From HXMU1420-13 sp963691715 (GTDB taxonomy: Bacteria; Bacteroidota; Rhodothermia; Balneolales; Balneolaceae), in contig OY829281.1 of NCBI GenBank assembly GCA_963691715.1, positions 2,728,001 through 2,792,000 of the forward strand: a DNA stretch of 64,000 nucleotides, written 5' to 3'. The notes under the pieces are model-generated. The model saw only the letters and a program-made list of their open reading frames with translations. It had not been told where the DNA came from and ran no database searches. The position numbers and the translations under genes are program-made. The number at the start of each line of letters is the position of its first letter. The first letter of the stretch is position 1. Positions 26,288-36,498 of the stretch are shown here, piece by piece.

Positions 26288-29035
26288 ATGAAGACTAGGG
26301 GAGCATGGGCCTTAGTTAGTATAACTTGGGTATTTATTTTTTCTCATATTGCATGGGCACAAATCGTAGTGCAACATCAACAGCCTACCGTTTTCAATAC
26401 AAATGAAAAAAATCATCTTGAATTTTTTATTCCAGGAGTAAACCCTCTCGACATTGATGAAGCCTTACTATTTTATAAAAATGAAGGTGATTTCAGTTAC
26501 TCCCAGATAGAAATCCCATTTATTAATGGAGTTTTTAAAATAGATCTTAATACTGACATGCTCACAGGAACTAGCTTTGAATATTATTTTAAGTTATCAC
26601 TTGGAAGCCAAAGTATGGATATTTTTTATCCAGATACTAACCCGTTAGATAATCCACTAAAGGTAGATGTTATCGCTCCAGAAACGGCTTTAGATTCAGA
26701 AATTGAAAGAAATAGGTTAAATGAAATTGATTATACCATAATTTCACCTGAACGAGGAAGTGCATTATCAACAGATGATGCCTTTATAGCAATTGCACTA
26801 TATTACGATATTGACTCAATCCCTTCTGGTAAATTTAGATTGTATTTAAACGATAAGGATGTAACCAATGCATCTGATACTAATAAATATTTTATATCCT
26901 ACACTCCAAGAGGATTAGATCAAGGGATATATCAGATTAGATTAGATTATAGTACTGATAAAGAAGTATTCAATATAGCGGACTGGAACTTCAGGATTGT
27001 ACAGCCTGAACAAGTATCAACCCAGAGTTTAGTTCCAATATTTAAACCAACAGGGCAAATTGAATTAACAGGCAGAAACCAAGTACTAGCAGGAGATATG
27101 AATAATGCATATACAGGAAGATCTAACCTGAGTGGTTCGTCTAGAAAATTTAAATATAATTTTAATGGATTTTTGACATCACAAGAAGATCCTAGATTAC
27201 AACCTCAAAACAGATATTCTGTAAGAATGAATCTTGGAAAATGGTGGAATTTTGAGGCTGGTCACATTTTTCCTCAACTAAGTAAATTCACCATAGCTGG
27301 TCGTAGGATTTATGGGATTAATACTTCATTACACCTACTTTGGGAGAATATTAATGTTCAATTTCTATACGGGGAATTAAGTAGAAAAATTACAAACCGG
27401 TATACATCCATTAATGAAGAATTTGTTTACTTAGACTCAACTCAAACAACAATTGTTGATACTACTTATACCTTAGGTTTAGAAGATAGGGGGCGGGGTA
27501 CGTTTAAAAGAAATATTGTTGGAGGAAGAGTTGCTCTTGGTAATCCTAGATTTTTCCAGTTAGGCATTCAAGCCTTAAAAGTAGAAGATGATACTACCTC
27601 AATTTTCAATGTAGTGGATTACTCAAATATTTTTGAAGGTCCAACATCGTTAATAAACGGAGTTTCCATGGCAGGACAACAGAGGTTATCTAATTCACCG
27701 GAGCTATTGCGGGTTCAAGGTGGTGGGGTTAGGCCTAAAGGGAATATTGTTGCAGGTATTGATTTAAAATTCGCTTTTGATAAAAATAGGATAAGATTTC
27801 ATACAGAAACCGTAGCAAGTGCACTAAATAATGATATCTATGGTGGGCCACTTACCTCAGAGCGAGCAGAAGAGTTAGGATTTGAAGATGTTGATCAGTC
27901 TGAATTAGATATCTTGAGAGATCTCACCAAATTTATAATTATCAATGAGAATATAAATGTGTTACCACTAAGGGTTACAGGAATTGGTACCGATTCAACT
28001 AATACAGAATTTTTCTTTCCAACTGGTATTTTAGGTTCTAATACAGAATTTTCGTTGATTTACCCAAAAAATACATTGAAACTTCAATATCGATGGGTTG
28101 GTCCTGATTTTGTTTCTTTAGCTAATTCCACAATTAGGAAGGATATTTCAGGTTTTACTTTTTTAGATAGATTTCGAGTTTTTAAAAATCAAGTTTATAT
28201 AACCCTTGGTTATGAATACTTAAGTGATAATGTAACCAATACAAAAGAAGCTACAACAGTCACCTCATCTTTACGATCAAATCTAAGTTGGTATCCTGTT
28301 AATCAAAATCTTCCAAGAATTAGTATGGGTTTAAGAGTTAGAAACAGAGATAACGGTGTTAGGAGGTTTAACCCATTTGTTCCAAAAGAATTGCAATCAG
28401 CTGCTTTACAAAATCTTGTAATCAATAATGATGGGGATACATTGGTAACCTCAACACCCAGATCAAACGAGACCATAAATTATAACCTTTCAATAACTCA
28501 GCAACTTGAGATAAATGGGTCTGTTCATGATGCTACTTTCAGCCTCAATAACTTAAATACTTCAGATGAAGTTTTTGCTTTTGGAGATATTATCAATAAA
28601 TCATATTCATTCAATATTTCATCTAGATATTCTTCAAAATCTCTAAGAACTCAATTAGGGGTATCCATCAACCAAACAAAATCTGGATCTGGACAGTTAA
28701 AAATAGATATTTTCGGTATTTATACAGGAGCAACATATTTCTTATTCAATGGCGCTTTGAAGATTAATGGTAGGGTTGCTTATACTTCAAATGTATCAGA
28801 TTCTAGAAAATTAGAAATTGTAACAGAAGGTGATGATTCACTTAGAAATGATTACTACATCCTTAGTCCAACAAAAGAAACTTCAGCATTTAATACCTAT
28901 GTATTATTAGCAGGACTACAGTATAGAATGACAAAAAATCAATCTATAAATTTTGATTCAAATTTCACCTCTGTTTCTGGGGGAAATGGTTTAAATGATC
29001 GTCTTATTCAGCTAAGGTATATTTATCGCTTTTAA
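26288..29035 (+). CDS. Large secreted beta-rich outer-membrane-like protein, unknown
   Basis: 915 aa. A signal peptide ends IAWAQI (residue 25). The first 240 residues are Ig-like and beta-rich (HQQPTVFNTNEKNHLEFFIPGVNPLDIDEALLFY). The remainder has the alternating pattern and frequent aromatic-ended strands of a porin-like barrel (YSVRMNLGKWWNFEAGHIFPQLSKFTIAGRRIYGINTSLHLLW) and finishes in RLIQLRYIYRF, an aromatic C-terminus suited to outer-membrane insertion. An AGGAG lies immediately before the start. I do not recognise a named family. It sits between the FecR gene and the cyclase gene (3 bp gap), suggesting a shared envelope complex or pathway. Confidence 0.65.
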   Translation: MKTRGAWALVSITWVFIFSHIAWAQIVVQHQQPTVFNTNEKNHLEFFIPGVNPLDIDEALLFYKNEGDFSYSQIEIPFINGVFKIDLNTDMLTGTSFEYYFKLSLGSQSMDIFYPDTNPLDNPLKVDVIAPETALDSEIERNRLNEIDYTIISPERGSALSTDDAFIAIALYYDIDSIPSGKFRLYLNDKDVTNASDTNKYFISYTPRGLDQGIYQIRLDYSTDKEVFNIADWNFRIVQPEQVSTQSLVPIFKPTGQIELTGRNQVLAGDMNNAYTGRSNLSGSSRKFKYNFNGFLTSQEDPRLQPQNRYSVRMNLGKWWNFEAGHIFPQLSKFTIAGRRIYGINTSLHLLWENINVQFLYGELSRKITNRYTSINEEFVYLDSTQTTIVDTTYTLGLEDRGRGTFKRNIVGGRVALGNPRFFQLGIQALKVEDDTTSIFNVVDYSNIFEGPTSLINGVSMAGQQRLSNSPELLRVQGGGVRPKGNIVAGIDLKFAFDKNRIRFHTETVASALNNDIYGGPLTSERAEELGFEDVDQSELDILRDLTKFIIINENINVLPLRVTGIGTDSTNTEFFFPTGILGSNTEFSLIYPKNTLKLQYRWVGPDFVSLANSTIRKDISGFTFLDRFRVFKNQVYITLGYEYLSDNVTNTKEATTVTSSLRSNLSWYPVNQNLPRISMGLRVRNRDNGVRRFNPFVPKELQSAALQNLVINNDGDTLVTSTPRSNETINYNLSITQQLEINGSVHDATFSLNNLNTSDEVFAFGDIINKSYSFNISSRYSSKSLRTQLGVSINQTKSGSGQLKIDIFGIYTGATYFLFNGALKINGRVAYTSNVSDSRKLEIVTEGDDSLRNDYYILSPTKETSAFNTYVLLAGLQYRMTKNQSINFDSNFTSVSGGNGLNDRLIQLRYIYRF

Positions 29036-29038
29036 AGT

Positions 29039-31210
29039 ATGGCAACAAAAAAAAGTGTAAATAAACCAATATGGATTTACATAGTAATTGCACTCGTTTC
29101 ATTTATTATTTCATTCTTTATTTCTGTAAATGAACAGGTAAATAAAATTGAATTATCGATTAGAGATACTTTTTTCGAGATTCGAGGACCTCTTCCGGTA
29201 GAACATTCACCAATTGTGTTGGTTGCCATAAGTGAAGAAGCAGACGCAGAAATTCCCGAAAAATGGCCTTGGCCAACCAGTATACATGCTAAACTTGTCG
29301 AAAACCTAAACAGAGCAGGAGCCAAGGTAATACTATTTGATATTCTTTTCAGCCAAGTTGATGAGCGTAATCCTTATAACGATACTTTATTTGCAGAAAC
29401 TATCGAAAAATATGGAAATGTTATTCTTGCAGGAGAAATTGAACAAATAGAAACTCATGAAGGCATAGAGAGAGAACCTATAATTCCAAATGATATACTA
29501 TTGGATAGAGCTCCAAATCCAATTGGTTTAATTAGTACAAACCCATATATCGATGGTTATGTTCGTACATATAGTTTTGGAAGAAATTATTTAGGAAAAA
29601 GTTATTTGATGCTTGGCATTGAAGGATTAAAAGTATTTAAGGGAATTCCAGCCAATCAAGTAAGTGAATTAGATCCAAATTCCATAGACCCGTATTTCCA
29701 TATTGGAGAATTTGAAATCTTAAGAGAGAATTTGAATTCCTTCATAATTAATTTTTATGGAGGCGAAGCGATATTTCCACAGTATTCATATGAGTTAGTA
29801 ATTGATGATCCTGATTACACAACAGTAATGGAGGCGGAAGCATTTGAAATGAATAATTTTGATGATCCAGAACTAAAGACAGGGTTACTTTATGAGGAAG
29901 TTTTCAAAGATAAAATTGTGATTGTTGGCTCGACAATGCCGGTGCTACAAGATTTTCATCCAACGCCCTTTACAACAGCTAATTTTCCTCGTCCGGGTTT
30001 TGAGATTCATGCCCATGCTATTCAGACAATATTGGATAACAGCTATATAACGCGGCAAAAAGAAGTGTATATTATTATTTTTATGTTATTTATTTCTCTG
30101 ATAATTGCATTCGTAAATAGATATTTAGGGGCTGTTTGGGGCTTTACTGTAACTGTAATTATAATGCTAGTGTATTATGTTATTGCTCTTCAATCATTTT
30201 TGATAGCCCAGCTATTTATCAATGTTACCGCTGTATTAATAACAGCTTCAATCACTCAGATCACTACAGTTGGATACGAATATGCAAATGAGCAGAGAGA
30301 AAAACGTAGAATTAAAGGGATGTTTTCATCTTATGTATCTCCATCATTAGTAAATCAAATGATTGAATCTGGGGAAGAGCCAAAACTGGGTGGTGAAGAT
30401 ACTTTCATGACTGCTTTTTTTAGCGATATAGTATCTTTTTCGTCTTTCTCAGAAAAACTAGATCCCAAACAGTTAGTTTCCTTAATAAATGAGTATTTGA
30501 CAGCAATGACAGATATTATCAATAATCAAGGTGGTACTCTTGATAAATTTATCGGGGATGCTATAGTTGCTTTTTACGGAGCTCCTGTACATATGGAAGA
30601 CCATGCTCTTAAAGCATGTGTTTCTTCTCAATTGATGGAAAAGAAATTGGCTGAACTTCGTATTAAATGGAAAGTAGATGGGACTTGGCCTAAAATGGTA
30701 CACGCCTTGCAACATAGGATGGGTATGAATACAGGAGAAATGGTAACTGGGAATATGGGTTCTGAGCGAAGATTCAATTATACCATGATGGGTGATAATG
30801 TGAACCTTGCAGCTCGTTGTGAGAGTGGTGCAAAAGCATATAATGTTTTTACAATGGTTACGGAGTCAACCAAAATTGAAGCTGAAAATCATGGAAATGA
30901 TTGTCTTTTCAGAAAACTGGATACCATTGTTGTAAAAGGGCGTATTAAGCCTGTAACCGTGTACGAAATAATGGCACTTAGAACAGATGCAACCCAAACT
31001 ATGATGGATTGTATAGGATTATATGAACTTGGTATGCAAGCATATTTTAAACAAGAATGGGTAAAAGCATTAAGTTTATTCAATCAGTCTTTATCACATG
31101 AACCACATGCACTTAATCCATCTCAGATATTCATTAAACGTTGTGAACTAATGAAAGCTAAACCACCTGGGGATGATTGGGATGGAGTCTTTGTGATGAA
31201 ATCAAAATAA
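29039..31210 (+). CDS. CHASE2-domain class III adenylate cyclase
   Basis: 723 aa. TM1 is at residues 11-30, an extracytoplasmic CHASE2 sensor spans about 35-335 (PIVLVAISEEADAEIPEKWPWPTSIHAKLVENL ... DKIVIVGSTMPVLQDFHPTPF), three further helices span 343-413, and the cyclase domain covers 455-610. Metal-binding Asp463 (FSDIVSFS) and Asp507 (DKFIGDAIVAFYG) are present, as are substrate-selecting Lys503 with Thr582 (ATP type) and transition-state Asn589 and Arg593 (GDNVNLAAR). All residues needed for cAMP synthesis are therefore there. A helical, possibly TPR-like tail follows. The operon with a FecR protein and two envelope proteins implies that envelope or extracellular state controls cAMP production. 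Confidence 0.92.
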   Translation: MATKKSVNKPIWIYIVIALVSFIISFFISVNEQVNKIELSIRDTFFEIRGPLPVEHSPIVLVAISEEADAEIPEKWPWPTSIHAKLVENLNRAGAKVILFDILFSQVDERNPYNDTLFAETIEKYGNVILAGEIEQIETHEGIEREPIIPNDILLDRAPNPIGLISTNPYIDGYVRTYSFGRNYLGKSYLMLGIEGLKVFKGIPANQVSELDPNSIDPYFHIGEFEILRENLNSFIINFYGGEAIFPQYSYELVIDDPDYTTVMEAEAFEMNNFDDPELKTGLLYEEVFKDKIVIVGSTMPVLQDFHPTPFTTANFPRPGFEIHAHAIQTILDNSYITRQKEVYIIIFMLFISLIIAFVNRYLGAVWGFTVTVIIMLVYYVIALQSFLIAQLFINVTAVLITASITQITTVGYEYANEQREKRRIKGMFSSYVSPSLVNQMIESGEEPKLGGEDTFMTAFFSDIVSFSSFSEKLDPKQLVSLINEYLTAMTDIINNQGGTLDKFIGDAIVAFYGAPVHMEDHALKACVSSQLMEKKLAELRIKWKVDGTWPKMVHALQHRMGMNTGEMVTGNMGSERRFNYTMMGDNVNLAARCESGAKAYNVFTMVTESTKIEAENHGNDCLFRKLDTIVVKGRIKPVTVYEIMALRTDATQTMMDCIGLYELGMQAYFKQEWVKALSLFNQSLSHEPHALNPSQIFIKRCELMKAKPPGDDWDGVFVMKSK

Positions 31211-31262
31211 CTTCAAAAAAAGTTGCAGCTTGAACTTCATAACCCTTATTTTAACTGTTCTA

Positions 31263-31360
31263 GGGCAAGTCCTATACAGTCAGCTCCCTTTGAACTCCGC
31301 CAGGACGGGAACGTAGCAACGGTAAATTGGTCGTAGCGACGTGATATAGGTCGCTTGCCC
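31263..31360 (+). ncRNA. ffs: Signal recognition particle RNA (bacterial small type)
   Basis: The ends pair as one long helix (GGGCAAG with CTTGCCC, then CCTATA with TATAGG). The apical part holds the conserved Ffh-binding domain: TGAACTCCGCCAGG, then GGGAACGTAGCAACGGTAA with the asymmetric and symmetric loops of domain IV. A T-rich stretch (GTTTTTTATTTT) follows and probably terminates it. The RNA scaffolds Ffh and FtsY for co-translational membrane targeting. Confidence 0.9.
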
Positions 31361-31365
31361 GTTTT

Positions 31366-32322
31366 TTATTTTATAGAGCGTACAATATGTTCAGCTATTT
31401 GATCTGCATGAATTCTTGAATTCTCTATAAAAAGTCTACTAGTATCCATACCACCACACACCACTCCTGCTACATATATCCCTTTACGATTAGTCTCTAG
31501 TGAATCTTCCTTATGTATAGGCATGCATTTTTCATCATTTGTTAATTCAATACCTAAAGCATTCATCAATGTATAATTGGGATGATATCCAGTCATGGCA
31601 AGAACAAAATCGTTATCGATAATAACTTCTCCCTTTGGTGTATCTAGCACTACTTCTTTTTCACGAATTTCTTTAACGGTAGTGTTAAAATATGCCTTTA
31701 TCTCATCATATTTAATGCGATTTTCAATGTCAGGTTTTACCCAATATTTGACAGATTTTTTGATTTCCCCATATCGTACAACCATGGTTACCTTTGCATT
31801 TGCTCTAAAGCATTCCAGTGCTACATCGACTCCAGAATTACCGGCACCAATTACTAATATATTTTGCCACGCATAGGGATGAGGTTCATCATAGTAATGT
31901 TTAACCTTAGGCAAGTTTTCACCTGGAATTCCCATTTTGTTTGGGGTTCCATAAAAACCTGTAGCTATTACCACTTTACTTGCCTTATAAGAATTCTTAT
32001 CAGTTAATACTGTGAAATCTCCATCTTCGCCCTCAATATTTTGCACTGATTCATAAAGATTAATAGGCAACTGAAAATGTTCAGCTGCTCTTCTATAATA
32101 TTCAAGAGCTTCATTTCTAGTGGGTTTAGATCCGTGAGAGATAAATGGAATATTTCCAATTTCCAGTCTGTCGGAAGTGGAAAAGAAAGTCATATTAGTG
32201 GGATAATGAAATAGTGAATTCACTAAACAACCACGTTCAATAATTTTAAAAGCGATATTTTTTCTCTTGAGTTGAATACCTGTTGCTAAACCAATCGGAC
32301 CGGCGCCAATAATTATAACCAT
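31366..32322 (-). CDS. ypdA: YpdA-family FAD/NADPH oxidoreductase (putative bacillithiol disulfide reductase)
   Basis: 318 aa. The FAD Rossmann motif GAGPIG is at the N-terminus (MVIIIGAGPIGLATGIQLKRKN), the YpdA-specific segment is FHYPTNMTFFSTSDRLEIG, the NADPH-binding motif is LVIGAGNSGVDVAL, and the C-terminal FAD contact is GIYVAGVVCGG. There is no CxxC pair as in thioredoxin reductase, which matches YpdA. In Firmicutes YpdA reduces oxidised bacillithiol; the same role here is inferred, and no bacillithiol synthesis gene lies in the window. Its 3' end abuts the SRP RNA terminator. Confidence 0.85.
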   Translation of the reverse strand: MVIIIGAGPIGLATGIQLKRKNIAFKIIERGCLVNSLFHYPTNMTFFSTSDRLEIGNIPFISHGSKPTRNEALEYYRRAAEHFQLPINLYESVQNIEGEDGDFTVLTDKNSYKASKVVIATGFYGTPNKMGIPGENLPKVKHYYDEPHPYAWQNILVIGAGNSGVDVALECFRANAKVTMVVRYGEIKKSVKYWVKPDIENRIKYDEIKAYFNTTVKEIREKEVVLDTPKGEVIIDNDFVLAMTGYHPNYTLMNALGIELTNDEKCMPIHKEDSLETNRKGIYVAGVVCGGMDTSRLFIENSRIHADQIAEHIVRSIK

Positions 32323-32365
32323 ACTTTTATGAATTAAAATAAGTTCTGTAAAATAAAATAAGAGT

Positions 32366-33325
32366 CTAGGTACTATTTAACCATGATATAATTGTTGATT
32401 CAAACCAATTTGATGGTTGTGTTATAAAACCAACATGCCCCCCTTTTTTTGTAAAGTAAGAAACAATATTGGGGTTGTTTTCGATCACTTTAAAAGGGGC
32501 AAAGCGTAAAGGTGTAAGAGTGTCTTGTTTACTATGAATTAATAAAAGTGGTGTTGCTACATCACCTAAAAATTTTTTTGATGAACAAGTTTCATAATAA
32601 TGATTTGCATTTTCAAATCCATGAATTGGAGCTGTTACTTCGTCATCAAAATCATATAGGCTTGACCCAGTAAATACAGGTATATCTTTAAAGTGAATTC
32701 TTTTTTGGTTTAGCTTTAGTTTTAGGCTACGCAGAAATTTTAATTCATATACTCTATTAAATCCCATTTTTAAATTTAGAGATCCAAGTTTTAAATCATA
32801 AGGTGGAGATATAGCAACGGCTTTAGCAACTGGATGGAATGAACCTAATTCAGCTAAGGATTTTATTAATGCATTGGCCCCTAAAGAAAAACCAACGGCA
32901 TAGATTGGGTTATCTTTAAATGCATGAGCAATCCACTTAAAAAGAGTTTCGTAATCAGTAGTCTCACCTGAATGATATAATCTCTTTTGAATATTCATTT
33001 TTGAGCCACAACTCCTAAAGTTCATAGCCACAACAGAGAATCCTGAGCATTTTAGCTCATACATTAAATTTCTAATGTAAAAACGGCTTGTATTGCCTTC
33101 TAAACCATGAAAAAGAGCAACAACAGGTTTTGAGTTTTTTATGTTTATTACATCAATTTCCAGGAAGTCACCATCGGGTGTATCAATTTCAATTCGTTTA
33201 CACTCTACAAATTTAATGGGTAAAATCTGTGACGAAACTACTGTATGAATATGAGAATTGAATGCCCACCATTTACTTTTAAAGTTTCTAGTGGGCATAC
33301 ATCGATTAAATTGTTCTAAATCCAA
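32366..33325 (-). CDS. YheT-like alpha/beta hydrolase
   Basis: 319 aa from a TTG start, the first codon available 3 bp after the stop of the subtilisin gene. A later ATG (MPTRNFKSKWWAF) is possible. The family motifs are clear: FKSKWWAFNSHIHTV at the N-terminus, VVALFHGLEGNTSRFYIRNL, nucleophile Ser in AVGFSLGANALIKSL, Asp in LLIHSKQDTLTPL and His in KKGGHVGFI. COG0429 enzymes are cytoplasmic esterases of poorly defined substrate. The gene appears to be transcribed with the subtilisin gene upstream. Confidence 0.83.
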   Translation of the reverse strand: MDLEQFNRCMPTRNFKSKWWAFNSHIHTVVSSQILPIKFVECKRIEIDTPDGDFLEIDVINIKNSKPVVALFHGLEGNTSRFYIRNLMYELKCSGFSVVAMNFRSCGSKMNIQKRLYHSGETTDYETLFKWIAHAFKDNPIYAVGFSLGANALIKSLAELGSFHPVAKAVAISPPYDLKLGSLNLKMGFNRVYELKFLRSLKLKLNQKRIHFKDIPVFTGSSLYDFDDEVTAPIHGFENANHYYETCSSKKFLGDVATPLLLIHSKQDTLTPLRFAPFKVIENNPNIVSYFTKKGGHVGFITQPSNWFESTIISWLNST

Positions 33326-33328
33326 TCC

Positions 33329-36253
33329 TTATTTGATAAGGGTCATTTTAATAGTTTTGATGTAGTCTCCAGATTGTAATACTGCAAAATAAATACCACT
33401 ATTAAATGTAGTTGCATCGAAATTAATACTGTGATAACCAGCTGATTTAACCTCGCTAACAAGTGTTTGTATTTTTTGACCAAGAATATTGTAAATACCT
33501 ATTTCTGTATATCCTGATTTTGAGAGTTGGAAATTGATTTCAGTTGTTGGGTTAAAAGGATTTGGATAATTCTGTTCTAATTTGGTTACCGATGGTAGGC
33601 TGTTATCTAACTCTGAAGAGATGTAAACACCAGGTTCGTCTACACTGAATACATATTTACTTCTAGCTGCGAGAATATTTTGTTTCAGATCTTCATAATT
33701 ATCACCGTATACATAGATAAAACCTAATTTTATAGTAACATTTGGATTAAAATCATAAGGCCCAGAGGCAACGACTGTTGAAGCGTCGGTTCCTATTACT
33801 GATGTATTATTGTTTTCAGCAACAAGTGAATTTCTCTTTTCTTCATCAGTGTATCCATCGTAGAGGCGAAATTGATATTCGTTTGGAGAACCTTCATATG
33901 CGTTATCAATAGCTAAATTGGATGAGGTTGCCTGCATTGCATCAACAGCTACATAAGGATATGTACTACCGTTGGTTGCATCATAGATATACATAAAATT
34001 ATTTTCTGAATCGAATAACACATTATTACCGCTGTAATTATCTACGTCCCAATCGGTAAAAATTCCAAAATAAAAGTCCTCGAGTTGCTGTTCGCTTTTG
34101 TTAGTAATACGATAGTGAGAATAAACCGCTTTATTAACGGCGTCTTCTTGGAAGGCAGCAGTATTTAATTCAATATCTAGATCTTTTAATTGAGCAAATC
34201 TATTTGTCGAAAATGTGCCTTTACCTTCCGAATCAGCCATTATTCCAGGGTTGTCAACAGAAAAGGGAACTTCAGGAGAAAAATCACTGTCATAAATTTG
34301 AACGCTTCTAACATTGTTAGAAAGCTTAGGAAGTTCACCAGTAAAAGGGTTACCACCAGCCATCATCATAATTCCTGCTTCGTATAAGATATTAGAAAAG
34401 CTTTGGGGAATAAACCCTATTCCACCAGTAGCTTCTGAAGGATCAGAAAAGCCAATAGTGCCATTTGCTCCGAATGACATTCTTACATTATTAGCTTCCA
34501 TTATACCATAATTCAGATTATCAAACTGGAATACATCAAAATCTGTATAATTAAATCCATCATCTTCAAATTTAATTACGAAGGTGGGTGCAACATTTAA
34601 GTCATAATCCTCAGGGATATCGAATCTTACCTGAACACTCATGTCTGTGTCGGTGTCTAAGGTACCAACATTTATTGGATCACTTGTTATTATTATATCT
34701 TCTTGTAGCACCTCAAAACGAACAACCAAATTGCTTGTAGGTTCACCATAATTTTTTATTGTTAAGTTTGCGACACCTGTTTCACCTACACTAAGGGAAG
34801 CGCCATCTTTATCGGTAATATCATAATCTCGCATGGATAAACCTGGCATTGGTGTGCTTAAAGCAGCTTTTGCATCAATCATACCCTTTCCGAGGAGTAG
34901 GGGATCAATGTCTGATTCAAAAGGAACAGATGTACTTCTAATTTGATGGATAATTCTTCGTGGTGACCAATCTGGATACTGAGCTTTTAATAGCCCTGCA
35001 AGGCCTGCTACCACGGGAGAAGCCATTGAGGTACCGCTTTTTGATCCAAAAGAAGAGCTGTCAGTACCAACAACACTTTGAACAAAAGATCCTTGGGCAA
35101 ATACATCGACTGTATATCCATAGTTAGAAAAATTTGAAATAAAAGCACTATTTGTTAGACTGCCCACACCTAATACGCCATCGTATGATGCTGGGCCAAA
35201 AAAATCAGTAGAAGCAGAATTGCCTTGAGCCGCAATGATAACAACGCCAGCATTTAACGCCAGGTCTATAACTTCGGCCTCAGTATTCGATTCCCCAGGC
35301 CCTCCCCAGCTGTTATTAATTATATCAGCTCCATTAGCTACTCCATAAAGAATCCCTGAGTATCCAAAACCAACAAGTCGTGATTCATCTCTATCTGGAG
35401 TACTTGGATCATCTTCGATCCCACCCGCTTTAATCGCCATATATTTGCTATCGTATCCTGAACCCACAATCCCAATAGAGTTGTTCGCTTCAGCAGTTGC
35501 GATACCTGCAACATGAGCGCCATGATCACTATTCGCTGAGAAAGGATCATTATCAGATGTTAAAGGATCACCAACTTGTAGTCCGCCGCTTTCCCAAAAA
35601 TCCCAACCAATATAGTCGTCAATAAACCCATTTTCGTCATCATCAATGCCATTATCTGGTATTTCATCTTCATTAACCCATCCTTTATTTTTTAAATCGT
35701 GGTTTTTGTAATTAACACCTGAATCCACAATACCTATGATGACATCTCCGGATCCCGTGGTTATATCCCATGCCTCATCAAACTTATGAAGGGTTATAAA
35801 AGTGTTAATAAATGGATCGTTAGTTTCTAAAAAATCAATGGTTGTTCTTATAGGCTTTGGCTCTGCGTATTCAATACCGGGCATGTTTGATAGTTTACGA
35901 GCAAGCATTTTTGGATCTATATCATCAGAGTATTTATACTCGTAAATTCTCCTAATATCACTTGTTAAGTCGATGTTTTGTAATGATTTTCTTTTTTTAT
36001 TAAGTGTTTGTTTAAATGCTTTTTCTTGAAGGTTAGACCATATTGGAGACACCTCAATTAAACCGTGAGCTGACAAATAATTCTCAATGTCTTGCTTTAC
36101 AGCTTGGATACTGTTCAAGTTATTTTTAATCAAATTATCTTCAGATTCATATTTAATGATTAATACATTATCAAAATAGAGAGGTTGAGTTTGTGCTGAG
36201 GCTATATTGAAAGAAATTAGAACCAACAGAGATATAGAAAGTATTTTTTTCAT
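33329..36253 (-). CDS. Secreted S8 subtilisin-like protease with T9SS C-terminal sorting domain
   Basis: 974 aa. Signal peptide (LLVLISFNIASAQ), then an N-terminal prodomain-like region to about residue 150. The S8 catalytic domain has Asp177 (IGIVDSGVNY), His244 (SDHGAHVAGIA), oxyanion Asn345 (AAQGNSA) and Ser409 (KSGTSMASPVVAGL), so the full triad is present. Beta-rich accessory domains follow. The last 80 residues form a type A sorting domain (VTKLEQNYPNPFNPTTEI ... IYNILGQKI ... GIYFAVLQSGDYIKTIKMTLIK), which sends the protein through the type IX secretion system to the surface or medium. Likely role: extracellular protein degradation. Confidence 0.93.
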   Translation of the reverse strand: MKKILSISLLVLISFNIASAQTQPLYFDNVLIIKYESEDNLIKNNLNSIQAVKQDIENYLSAHGLIEVSPIWSNLQEKAFKQTLNKKRKSLQNIDLTSDIRRIYEYKYSDDIDPKMLARKLSNMPGIEYAEPKPIRTTIDFLETNDPFINTFITLHKFDEAWDITTGSGDVIIGIVDSGVNYKNHDLKNKGWVNEDEIPDNGIDDDENGFIDDYIGWDFWESGGLQVGDPLTSDNDPFSANSDHGAHVAGIATAEANNSIGIVGSGYDSKYMAIKAGGIEDDPSTPDRDESRLVGFGYSGILYGVANGADIINNSWGGPGESNTEAEVIDLALNAGVVIIAAQGNSASTDFFGPASYDGVLGVGSLTNSAFISNFSNYGYTVDVFAQGSFVQSVVGTDSSSFGSKSGTSMASPVVAGLAGLLKAQYPDWSPRRIIHQIRSTSVPFESDIDPLLLGKGMIDAKAALSTPMPGLSMRDYDITDKDGASLSVGETGVANLTIKNYGEPTSNLVVRFEVLQEDIIITSDPINVGTLDTDTDMSVQVRFDIPEDYDLNVAPTFVIKFEDDGFNYTDFDVFQFDNLNYGIMEANNVRMSFGANGTIGFSDPSEATGGIGFIPQSFSNILYEAGIMMMAGGNPFTGELPKLSNNVRSVQIYDSDFSPEVPFSVDNPGIMADSEGKGTFSTNRFAQLKDLDIELNTAAFQEDAVNKAVYSHYRITNKSEQQLEDFYFGIFTDWDVDNYSGNNVLFDSENNFMYIYDATNGSTYPYVAVDAMQATSSNLAIDNAYEGSPNEYQFRLYDGYTDEEKRNSLVAENNNTSVIGTDASTVVASGPYDFNPNVTIKLGFIYVYGDNYEDLKQNILAARSKYVFSVDEPGVYISSELDNSLPSVTKLEQNYPNPFNPTTEINFQLSKSGYTEIGIYNILGQKIQTLVSEVKSAGYHSINFDATTFNSGIYFAVLQSGDYIKTIKMTLIK

Positions 36254-36498
36254 ACGTAAGGTATTTGAGCTTGATGTATAGTGATTAGTTTAATTTATTA
36301 ATTACTAAAAATAAACTTAAAGTCTTTAATTTTATATTTTAAAATGATAAACCTGATTTAAAAAGTAAATCTTTTGAAATGATTCGGTTTTATCATTGTG
36401 CAGTAGGATTTAAATCTATTTTTATATTCATAGTTCCCCTTTTTCGTAGATAAGTAAAAGATGATTACGAACACATGAAGAAAAACCCAGATTTTCAA

